A stretch of DNA of 64,000 nt from Prunus persica (lineage: Eukaryota > Streptophyta > Magnoliopsida > Rosales > Rosaceae). Positions 54,501 through 64,000 of this stretch are shown here, piece by piece. Below the pieces are notes generated by a model. It did no database searches, was not told the origin of the DNA, and saw nothing but the letters and a program-made list of their open reading frames with translations. Each line of letters starts with the position of its first letter. Position 1 is the first letter of the stretch. Both the position numbers and the translations under genes were made by a program. The DNA is taken from the NCBI RefSeq assembly GCF_000346465.2, contig NC_034009.1, positions 3,673,803-3,737,802 on the forward strand, read 5' to 3'.

Positions 54501-57402
54501 TTCAGATTGGATTCTGTTCACAACAGGTTGAGGCTCACTTTCACTGTGTGTGATATTATTGAATCCAGCACCTTCATTAGACCCAATTGTTGGCACCATA
54601 TGAGTACGTGAAGTACGATGCCGGGAACTAGATCTTCCAGTACCCCTGGATTGATTCACACTGGTCGGTATTACTGAGGAAGTTAAGGGAGCTGTATTAT
54701 CCATCTCACCGTGTGGAGATGGATTATCATGTGCAGCATCACCTACCAGCCGCATATTCCGTTGGCTAGCTTGGGTCTGACCAATTAACCACCCTTGTAA
54801 GAAAGGAAGTTCCCAATATGTTGAGTCACCAAATGGGAAAATATGATTACTTCTCCCTTCTGGTTGAATTTCCATAGGCTCCAAACTGTCCATTGCAGGT
54901 TGAGAAACTTCAGTTTCCATTTCACTCAAGAAAGGATTAGTTCCTGTGTCTTCTGGCACTGGAGAAGAGCTATTAGGTTCAATTGGGGACAACAGAAGTT
55001 CATACTGCCCTGAAGGAGTTGAATATGTTAGAAGCCGCACTGAAGCTGAAGGATCAACTCTTTGTTGTGCATTACTTGAACCATTGTCCAGATCACTACG
55101 CTGCATAGATATTCTCCCATTATCTCTAGCAAATGAAGGCCATATCAGAAATGGTAGAGACATAAGAGGTAGTCCATCTGCCAAACCAGAACGATCACTA
55201 GAGTGAGCATCTGCCAAATATACAGTAGGTGGAGGATAGCGCAGGTAACCCGGAGAAGTTGCAAGTGTCATCGAGGAATCTGATGAGTCAAGGTCATTGA
55301 CCTATAAAACAGAAAAATGGCAGACTTAAAAGACAGTTGATCATAGAAACAGATTAATATGACTCCACAAAAAATTACCTCGGCAGTTAAAAGAAACGGA
55401 GCTGCATGCGGGTGAAAATGCACAGCCCGAAGTGAACGTCGTGTTTTCAGTACTATGGTTGGTGAGGATGTCTCCCCTCTCTTATTGTAGTGCCATATGT
55501 ATAACTAATGCAAGATTTAAAAGGTTAAGTCCATTAATGAAAATAAAAATAATTATGTCAAATTTCCAACTAAAAGCTCTTACCTTGTGACCTGACGCAA
55601 CAGCAAGAAGCTCACCTTGGGCATGAAAAGCTATCGAAGCAATGGGACGCACTGTGTGGAGGAAAACACACTAACAATCATATCCACGACACAAATTTAA
55701 TCAAATAAGAATTCATTGTTTGTAAATCACTATGAATGATAATCCACATAGATACTTACAAAAATCACGTGATCCTATACACTCTGCCGTGTTTGCATCC
55801 CACAAGCGAACTTCATGATCCAAACTTCCGCTAGCCAAAATGTCTGGCTGCAAAGGATGAAACCTAACCTGCGAAAGCACAACCAGCTAATAAGAAAAGC
55901 ACAACCAGCTAATAAGAAAAGCACAGCCAGCTAACGAGATGAATCCAGTAGCTATGCTGAATTGTCAGATCTGCTAACCAGTAAATTTGTTTCTGAATAA
56001 AATAGCTAGATTTAAGTGGAAACACCCTAAACAGATTTGGATAAAGTAACCAAAAGAATTTTTATCAAAGCATAAAATTTGAAGAGGATTTTGGCCTCAT
56101 AAACATAGATGGGTATCTCATAAAACAGAATATGGATGAAAAAGAAGCTTCAATGTGTCACTAAACCTCTACCATGTTTGTTTAATAAATAGTTCACAAC
56201 ATCTTGCAGATGGCTGAAGCAAGAAGCTAATAATCATTCAAAGTCACTTATTCTCACCAAGAATAATAAATAAATAAAGGGAGCTTTAGGCTTACCACCC
56301 AAGGTGTCCTACGGTGACCACTCAACACCTTTAAGCAGATCCCAGTTCGGCAATCAATAATCTTTACAGTATGGTCTCCGCTGCAGTTACAGTTGCATAT
56401 TGCAAATTGATAAAATGAAACATTTCTCGGAATAAATATAACTCAACCCTACGCTTTAGCCAAACCCTTGTACCACAGTGAAAAATATATACACAAAGCA
56501 GAACTTACTGAGTAGAAGCCAGTGTCTTTCCATCGGGGCTGAAGGCTGCTGCAATAGTTGACCGTGGAGGTGGCACAAGCGGACAATATCTGGCAGACAA
56601 ATGCTGTAGTGACTCTGCCTCCACCCTGTAGTCAATCCAGTTTCAAGACACAAACAGAAAGATCAACTAAATGCAAAATGATTCTAACAAAGGAAAAGGC
56701 AGTATGCTTTATTTTTATTGCATGAACATTACAAAAGAGAAACTAAAAAGAACGGGGGCTGATTACCATGAGACAAGGCCATGTCTAGCATCTCTAGCTG
56801 CTTCGCACCTTGAGCCAATAGAATCAGAATGAGACTTAGAAGCTTCCCCCCATAGTTTCTTTGACGAGTTTTTTGTTTGAGGAGAAACCTCTCTCCGTGC
56901 TAACAGTCTAAGGACATTGCTAACACTGCCAGAAACATCATATACATGCAAATCAGTTTTGACTCCAGAATGCCCAACAGGCACACCTTAAAATTATCAG
57001 TGGGTAATTAACATATTGATCATTTAAGAAAATCAAAACCCAAATCCACTTCTGGAGGCAAGAAAATTACTTTAAAAACACTTGTAACTCCTCAATTTTC
57101 AACAATTTTGTCCTTAATTCTAACCAATTATGATAGCTAATTAATTGAAACATCCCATTTAGATTGGAGCTAATTAAAGCAAGAAAATTAAAGCATGAAC
57201 GGAATTAGCTACAATAAATTTTTCCCAGAAACCTTATTCACAGAACATCAATTGGGGAGTTGAATTACACGAAAACCAATATAAAAAAAACGTATCAAAA
57301 TTCTAAAATTTACCTGTGCTTGCATGGATGGGGCTGAGGAATGCGCGGCACAGAGGTAGACGGAGCATTGGGCTCGTCGGCCCACAAAGAACCTGCCCTC
57401 AT
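51576..57402 (-). CDS. WD40-repeat protein, AMBRA1-like family
   Basis: Fourteen exons on the minus strand: 57402-57314, 56925-56767, 56625-56509, 56380-56296, 55868-55760, 55651-55584, 55504-55379, 55301-54355, 54053-53850, 53740-53680, 53260-53105, 52610-52497, 52408-52322, 51602-51576. All splice in phase to 782 residues ending VPTYALEC. WD repeats occupy about 90-235 (IAAAFSPDGKTLASTHGDHT, DILASGSLDHEVRLWD, GELLAVASGHKLYIWHYN). A long Ser/Pro-rich, low-complexity middle (about 252-566) is encoded mostly by exon 8. More propeller-like strands follow in exons 9-13. This architecture is that of plant proteins annotated as AMBRA1-like or transducin family. Animal AMBRA1 is a DDB1-CUL4 substrate receptor with roles in autophagy and cyclin turnover, and the plant role is inferred. 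The exon 2 acceptor (GGCAG at 56930-56926) was chosen because the next upstream AG breaks the frame. Confidence 0.9.
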
Positions 57403-57491
57403 TATTTTCCAGGGAAAATGTCATAATCTCAGCTTTTCCGGCATTCTACGGAAAAATTCAGATTGATAAATTTAAAAAAATCAACAAACTT

Positions 57492-57749
57492 TCACATGCA
57501 AATCATTACGTCGTGTAAGCGTAACCTAGGAGGATTGGGAATTATTTGAATTGAAGGAAGGGGTTTGAATTGAGGTTGAGGGCATGGATTCTTTGCGAGC
57601 GAGCGTTGCGTAGGCTCGGGTGCGGAGCGAGAAGGCGAGATCTCTGGTTGACGAGAAATGGAAAATTGAGAAGGGAAGTCAGTGGCCGTGGAATTTGGAT
57701 TTGTTTTGGGAAAATTCCGTCTTGGGTTTCTGTGATGGGCATTGGACAC
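57492..57749 (-). other. Upstream reading frame in the leader of the AMBRA1-like gene
   Basis: An 85-codon frame rich in Pro, Ser, Asn and Arg lies 90 bases before the main start codon on the same strand. It lacks domain features. It may be an uORF in the 5' UTR or chance. The GC-rich composition here fits a promoter-leader region. Confidence 0.35.
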
Positions 57750-58073
57750 AGAAGGAAGGAGGGGGCTCTAGGCGGCTAGGGCCCTAGTGACTTGTATGTT
57801 GGACGACAATGCCCTTGGCCCCCTCAGCCCTTATGTGTGGAGTCGTTGGAAACCAACGACACGCGTTTTGAGCTTCGTTAAACGGCAGCCTGAACAAACA
57901 ATTCCTTACTCTTGTCAATTTCTCTCTACTATTTGCTCCACATTTATTGTATAGAACAAGCATATTAACTTCCTTTCTTCGTACAACTTATTGTTTGAGT
58001 AGAATTCCCTACAAGATGCTACGAGTTCGTTTGAAATTACTTTTATAGGAAGAATTTCTGCTCATAAATACAA
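57750..58073. other. AMBRA1-like promoter region
   Basis: GC-rich at the start with TAGGGCCCTAGTG and GGCCCCC motifs, becoming AT-rich. No TATA box or gene is seen. Confidence 0.4.
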
Positions 58074-58512
58074 CTAGCCTCCCTGCACGCGCTTCCGCGC
58101 GTGCGAGAGGCTTTTTTTTAATCATGCGCTACGCGCGACTTACATAGTTTGACAAATATTTTTTCGCAATTGTATTTATATAGATGTCCATTTCAATAGT
58201 TTCATATTTTAATCGCGTGAGTCTGATGCATGATCGTCTTAAAAGTTTTCCTTTTATCGCCTGTATTTTTCTAGACGTCCATCTTAACAGTTTACATGTT
58301 ATAAAATAAAAAAAGAAACTGTTAAGATGGACGTATAGAAAAATACGGGTGGTAAAGGAAAATTTTTAAAACGGCGATATATCACATGCGTGCGCTTAAA
58401 ATATGAAACTGTTGAAACGGACATCTATATAAATACAATTGCGAAAAATATTTGTCAAACTATGTAAGTCGCGTGTAGCGCGTGATTAAAAAAAAACCTC
58501 TCGCATGCATGT
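58074..58512. mobile_element. Helitron-type end within a long inverted repeat
   Basis: On the minus strand the left edge ends in a perfect hairpin (GCACGCGC-GGAA-GCGCGTGC at 58104-58085), followed seven bases later by CTAG (58077-58074). That is the expected 3' terminus of a Helitron. From about 58095 to 58512 the sequence folds on itself with arms of about 200 bases around a centre near 58305. Paired words include CGCGACTTACATAGTTTGACAA and TTGTCAAACTATGTAAGTCGCG, and GACGTCCATCTTAACAGTTT and AAACTGTTAAGATGGACGT. No coding potential is present. Confidence 0.7.
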
Positions 58513-58801
58513 GATTATCATAGTTGATCATATTGAAAAGAATTTAAAACAAATGCAAGAACTAATTTAAATTCCTCTTTGTATTTATTGATAACAATTA
58601 TCATTGTTAACCATTGAACCGAATTTGGAACAGATGTAATTGAATAAGTCTTTATTTAAAACAAAACTCGTTACACCAGAATATAGTAATTGAAGCTAGT
58701 ATTGCAATGTTGACCAACAAAAAAAAAAAAAAAAAAGCTAGTATTGCAACCATTGAAAAAGGAAAAGAATAAACAAAAAATTCATGACAATTAAAATCCT
58801 T

Positions 58802-59817
58802 TTAGCTACTGCTTGTACATAAACCTCCTCCGGCAGCACTTTTATGCCCTCCTACTACTATCTTCTTTGGTAGCCTCATGCAGCAAATTGGATCTGCATT
58901 TATATTATTTTTTTTAAAAAAAACAACCAAAAAAAAAACTTAATATGAAGCAAGATATTAAGAATACTAAAACAATCCATCAAAACAATAGACTTATGTT
59001 TCGGAATAAGTCTATCGCAGCGTGTCATTATGGGTGTGTTATTATCAGCTTCACCACGCCCTTCAAATTCTAAAACAGATTAGCCCTTCAAGTGTTTGGT
59101 TTATTCAAAGCCAACAACTTTAAAGTTACATATATGACATTCCTGGATAAAGCAACTGCCATAAATGAGAGATGACATTCTTCACAAACTTTAATTTTCA
59201 CCAAAACTTATAGCATCCATATAAACATCATTAGGGACAAAAGCAGTTTTCAGAAATCAAATTACACAGTTTATATAATTTTTGACAGGAAGAATGAGAA
59301 AAGCTCACAGTGTAATTGCCACCACAGAAAATTATGTCCCTTCTAGCATCCATATGAAATAACCTAATAGAAACATTGAGAAATCGCCCAATTAGTACAT
59401 AGAAACACAGAATCTAAAGCTAGAAACATAGTTTCTTTTGCATCACGACACCTTCACCTAAAGCGAACACACAGCCACACAATTGTTTAAACCAAACCAT
59501 AAACTTGCAATTTCCTTTTAACATGGCCAAAATACCGACACCTCCATCTGCATCTCCACCACTCTATCACCCTAAACACTAAAACCACAATAAAATGCAT
59601 TCTACCAACGAAAAATAAAACCCATTAAAAAAATGCCAGATTCCAACAGCTGACCTGAAATTGGGATTTGTTATACAGAAGCAATTCAATTACTGAAAGC
59701 GAAAAAAGACAAATATGTCACTCAAAACAAAAAACAAAAAAACAAAGGTATGAATAAGGTACCTTTGGACTTGTCCATGAAGAAGAGCGACTTTGGTTCA
59801 CTGCTCGAAGAAGTCAT
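58802..59817 (-). CDS. Candidate small spliced gene, 48 codons, unknown function
   Basis: Exon 59817-59763 (MTSSSSEPKSLFFMDKSK, donor after phase 1) and exon 58893-58802 (acceptor ATGCAG at 58899-58894) join in phase 1. The last exon has DPICCMRLPKKIVVGGHK and a Gly/Ser/Ala-rich tail ending at TAA. An in-frame TAA just upstream makes this ATG the first usable one. The 3' exon has a vicinal Cys pair and a basic patch but no domain I recognise. An intermediate exon of a length divisible by three is possible. A chain of splice-consistent non-coding exons upstream (up to about 62240) supports a transcript. The protein call rests on reading frame and splice signals only. Confidence 0.4.
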
Positions 59818-62240
59818 GATCAGTGCTTATCACTCACCATGATGCTTCCCTTTTGTTTTGCTTTCATGTTATTCTTGAACTCCCTCCAACTCTGATCCTC
59901 ATTTTGCTTTTAATTCCTGTATAAAAAATAATCCCTTGAGAAAAAAAGAAGAAGAAAAAATCAAAGCATAATCTTATTCGTAACATAAAAAATCGAAGTT
60001 GATGCCTGAACTGGACACTTTACATCAATATGAGACTGAATCTGGATCTAGAATGACCTGGACACTTGACAAAAAATAAACACAAAGAAAGAAGAAACTA
60101 ATAATGATAGTGTAAACAAATAACAAATGTAAACCAACACCCAATTCCTGTCAGAAACAACCCAAAAGTATCCTAAAGGGTGATTTGTTTGCTTTATTTT
60201 TCCTTTGTCACCTGCATCTTCCAGAAAGACAAAAATAGAAATCGTGGATTCTCACTAACACATGAACGTGGAGAAATAAAGCCATGGCTTTGTTAGGCAC
60301 ATTTAGAGGCCTAAATTATCAGCCGAAAACAGAACACCTAGTTACAGTAGAGCCAATATTAAAATGTCTAATTTTTTTTTTGTTGGGGGGGAGGGGAAGG
60401 GATTGTATAATAATGGACAACTTTTGAAAGAACCCAGTAGGAAAAAATCATCTTCCAACTAAACTAATGTATGCTTATTGGAAACTTAAAATACAAAATA
60501 TAACAAAATGAAGAATCATTAACCTTAAATATAGTTTCCTCTGCGTCTTCTGGAACCATTATGCTTCAGAGAGTGCGAGGTGAGAGGCGATTCCATCTGT
60601 TGAGATAAAATTCCAAAGACTTTTTAATTTCATAAGTCAAACACATAAATAATTACAAACACAAACACAGACCTAGACCCTAGCCAAAGTTTCAGTCAAT
60701 CAAACATAAATTAGGGATAGCTTTGTGTGAGAGAGAGATTCGTACCATTTAAAGAATTGATGCTCTGCATATTGAAGATTAATAAACAGAAAGCATGGAA
60801 CCGGAGTCATTGAAGCAATTCTGGACTTTGAGTTCTTGAACTAATGACTGGACCCTGAAATTTGAAGAAGAAGAAGGTGAGAGCGTAAAAAAACTTAAAG
60901 GAATTGCTGCCCTATATGGATTAAAACTAAAGAGAAAGAGAACTGGTTATAAGATAACTAAAACTAAATTTTTTATTTTTTTCATTTGATCCCTTTTCTC
61001 AGAAACCATACAATAATAAAAAGGCGGCCAAAAACATAATAGTGAAATCAAACTTACACACATCGTTGAGTTTTAAAATTTATTCCCCACTCCACTGATT
61101 CCAACAGTTTTCTCAAACTTCGGTTCTGTTGAAAAGGTCTCAAGCATGCAAAGCACAGGGTGAGAGGCTAATATCCATATAACATGAATCCTAGGAAGAA
61201 ATACTTAAGTTTTGTGCAAGCCTAAACACATGAAAACTTGACCGGACTTGGCATCTTGAAGCATCGCATACTCGTACATGAAACTATTATTCAAAAAGTC
61301 AATATAACAAAGAAAAAGAACTAAAAAGACAAAATTTCACCAACACTAAAAAATCTTACAAATTGATACAACGTACAAATCTCTTCACTGTTCTCACTTC
61401 TAATTTCATTTTCACCCTCATTATGGAATTGTTGCGTTCATTGAAATTAGTTTTATTATAAAGAACTAAGCTTTTCTAATTTCTGTTCATTTCCCAATTC
61501 TTATTTACAAAGCAAAATTAGATAATACAAAATAAAACCGACCAACAAAGTGTTCAAACTAAAATCAACTTTGGCATTTTAGCAAACACTTGGAATGCTA
61601 AGCTGAATATATGCAAGTGAATAATCCAACTAAACCCTTACAGAGGAAACAGTTCAAATATGAAAGAAGCAGAGGCAGGGCGTCATATTACCTGAGACTG
61701 AGGGTTGGTGATGCGAGATGGACCGTCTGATTTAGAATCTGAGTAAACGTCGATCGGTGTTAACAGCATCATACCATAATTTTCTTGCCTCTCTCATACA
61801 CTGCAACATCTTACAAATACTGAAAATTCACAAAAAGAAAAAATGAAAATAAGCACACAAAATCATACCATAATTTTATTCCAATTTTCTGGAATAAACA
61901 CAGGCAAAGAGAAAATCAGCCACACAAAGACATGAACTACCAGATTGATGAGCACACTGGGGGTTCCAATATTGATTGCTTCAGCTCTTTTTCCTTCAAT
62001 CTTCCTCCCTGTAACAACAAACCAAACTCAATTTATGATTTACTTCTCAATTTTCGACATCACAAATGAAGAAACGAACCTAGAAAAAATAAATAAAAAC
62101 CTCAAACCTTTTTATGCCGTGAGTAGATGAGGATTCTTGCTCTGCGAAACATGGGAGGGGAGGAAATGCGTTTCCAAGTTTGAGGGCCATGGTGGGTTTT
62201 GGATGGTTTCAGTTTTGCTTTCATCTTTTTTGAATAGAAC
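59818..62240 (-). other. Probable spliced leader of the small gene, or a non-coding transcript
   Basis: On the minus strand several blocks are bounded by good AG acceptors and GT donors. They are about 62240-62108 (first exon), 62008-61941, 61800-61692, 60854-60746, 60596-60524 and 59916-59818. Each holds only short frames, for example one starting MALKLGNAFPPLPCFAEQ in the first block. No long frame runs through the chain. This looks like a multi-exon 5' UTR or a long non-coding RNA. Confidence 0.4.
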
Positions 62241-62448
62241 GTGCCAGAAGAAACTGATAGGAAGAGCAACTGCTCTGGAGTGGGGTCTGTTAAACTTTTT
62301 TCTTTTCTTTTTCAGTTCTTCATAATTGTTCTTTTACAATTATACCCTACTTTAATTATAATCGGTGCGTATTAAAATTTTAGTGTATCAAAGATATTTT
62401 CAGAATTTTGAATGTTTTATCATTATCATCCTTTTGCTTTATATATAT

Positions 62449-62735
62449 ACTAACATCTCCATACGCGCTTCCGCGCCTGCGAGAGGCTTTTTTTTAAAAA
62501 AATTTAAATTTATTTTAGAATTAAAAAAGATAATGGGTAGTTGTGTTCCCTAAAAGTAGGATCCATTATCTGCTTTTTTTTTTCTTTTAAAAAAAAAATA
62601 TGAAAAAGTGTAAATTTACCTCATTATCCTCATTTAATTAATAATTTGAATTCTTAATGTTTGCATTAACTAAGGGCATTTTTTGGTATTTTGAATGTTT
62701 CACCATTCTCTGCCTTTTGCTTTATATATATAGAT
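62449..62735 (-). mobile_element. Small Helitron-like element
   Basis: Reading the minus strand, the 5' end starts TCTATATATATAAAGCAAAAGG near 62735. It ends with a GGCGC-GGAA-GCGCG hairpin near 62478-62464 and a decayed CTAG-like end. It is closely similar to the elements at 18783-19275 (shared GTTTCACCATTCTCTGCCTT and GTTTGCATTAACTAAGG words). A second 5'-end remnant lies just before it, near 62400-62446. Confidence 0.65.
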
Positions 62736-64000
62736 ACTAGAACTTCAAATATATCCCGTACGCAATTAACAAGGACGAGAATTAAGTACTCGTAAAAGAC
62801 AAATCAACCCTCAAAGTTTGATCAACGTTAAATGCTAGATTGCCCAAACTAAGACTCCTCTTTACTAAATTCATGCAATGCATACTTTAAAATTCAACTC
62901 ATCAAACTTTGGGAATGATGCGAGGTTCAATAATGTATTGTGGAAAAATCTTTCCTTGTAAGAAATCATGCTCCATAACACTATATCATCTATAAGATGT
63001 GCATATAGATTACATTGTGATACTTTATTACTATGCTTCAAGATGTGTATTCCATCTTTTTTGGCCATCTCCAACTAATATTTTGGAGCAAATCACTCAA
63101 AAGGAAAATTTGTGAGCTTCAACCATTCATCATCTTTCTATCTCCAAAAGAGCATATTTCAATAATCTTTTGACTTTATAAAAACTAAAACAACTATCCC
63201 ATTTTTCACTCAATTATTAAAAACAAATTCACAGCAATTTTAATAATCAACTTTGAAGTTGGCCCATCTCATTTGTCATGGTTTTTCTCATTTCTTACTT
63301 CAAAGGGAAATGATGATCAAGTTTTCCTAATTAACTAGCAAACTAGGAGAAAAATGAATTTGGGGAAGTGGAAGTGATGGAAGAGGAGGAGGAAATGTTA
63401 ATTCATTCATTCGTCATTGCCAATCTTATCATTAGCTTACTGCCTCAATGAAGAAGATGAGGCTGAGGTTGAAAACCTACACACTGCTCGTGAGTTTTTC
63501 TCTTAAACTTCATATTATATCATTTAATTAAAGTTTGTTCATCTTTCTATTGATGCATAAATTTGGTTCAACAAAAGATGATATTTTTGAGATCGAGGTC
63601 TGATAATTCTTCCTGACTAAATCAATGTAACTAACCAAGTCGTCCTCTAAAACCTGCAAAACAAAAAAAGCTAACGATAGGTGACACGATGTGGTGCCGG
63701 TCAAGGACCCTCTGATGCTTAAGTCAGTCGATTGTTTGAGAGTAAATTGCACAATAGTTTCTGATGCTTAGAATTGCATACCTTTGATGATGGGTCTTTT
63801 CAGCCTTTTTATATCATCCCAAACCACCTAGTCCTTCTCGGAGTAGAACTCCATAACAACCTAGCCCTCCTTGAACTAGGAATCCATAACAACCTAGTCC
63901 TCCTTGGACTATGACTCCATTTAGATAGGCGTATTGGTGATCTCGAAACATCCTAGCTTTTCCAATACTAGGATTCCTTTGAGTGAAAATCACATAAATT
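62736..64000. other. AT-rich end of the window with LTR-like fragments
   Basis: No supported gene. Near 63680-63760, TGGTGCCGGTCAAGGACCCT and TGATGCTTAAGTCAGTCG resemble words common in plant LTR retrotransposon ends, so a truncated LTR may run to the window edge. A 33-base tandem repeat lies at 63828-63920. Confidence 0.4.
63828..63920. repeat. 33-bp tandem repeat, about 3 units
   Basis: Units of the form TAG(T/C)CCTCCTTGGACTA followed by ACTCCATAACAACC are repeated with a few changes, inside the presumed LTR fragment. Confidence 0.75.

Noticed and set aside
62137..62325. Plus-strand frame near 62.2 kb
   Set aside because: No similarity to known proteins, ending in a T-rich tract. Splice signals in this region favour the minus strand.

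Overview
The window is nuclear DNA of a dicot plant. The genes have short phase-conserved introns, chloroplast-targeted products, an intron-containing tRNA-Tyr and many plant transposon families (Copia, Gypsy-type LTRs, Mutator, hAT, Harbinger, Helitron). A tandem UGT85A cluster and the overall repeat style suggest a woody rosid, possibly Rosaceae. That assignment is inference from recalled families, not a search.

Layout. At 0.9-7.7 kb (+) is a 13-exon chloroplast carboxyl-terminal processing protease gene. At 8.4-9.8 kb (-) is a two-exon gene for a plastid-like membrane protein of unknown function. A 2.8 kb Mutator-like element with a 9-bp target duplication lies at 9.9-12.75 kb, followed by two MITEs. 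At 15.2 kb (+) is a SMAP1-type small acidic protein gene. From 15.6 to 25.2 kb there is a local duplication containing three F-box/DUF295 copies on the - strand. Copy A has one nonsense codon, copy B is broken and cut by a truncated Copia element, and copy C is intact. At 26.5 kb (-) is a tRNA-Tyr gene beside a perfect 5 x 30 bp minisatellite.

From 28.5 to 48.1 kb five UGT85A-type glycosyltransferase genes lie head to tail on the + strand. All have one intron at the same codon and phase. Copy 4 carries a 4.96 kb intron holding a Mutator-type MITE, a 3.2 kb solo LTR with an internal dimeric satellite, and a hAT MITE. Between copies 1 and 2 is a compact 1.78 kb LTR element with nearly identical LTRs. 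An orphan first exon of a patatin-like gene lies between copies 2 and 3. The copies show two interchangeable versions of the second half of the sugar-donor (PSPG) box, and copy 4 looks like a mosaic made by gene conversion.

From 51.6 to 57.4 kb (-) is a 14-exon WD40 gene of the AMBRA1-like family, for which the full exon chain could be traced. From 58.1 to 62.7 kb there are Helitron ends, a long inverted repeat and a spliced - strand transcript candidate ending in a 48-codon reading frame. The last 1.3 kb is AT-rich with LTR-like fragments.

The single-copy genes (protease, SMAP1, AMBRA1-like) look like housekeeping genes. The UGT and F-box blocks are the fast-evolving, transposon-rich part of the window. 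No wholly new system was found. The strongest leads are the mosaic UGT cluster, the invaded UGT intron, the compact LTR element and the small spliced gene.
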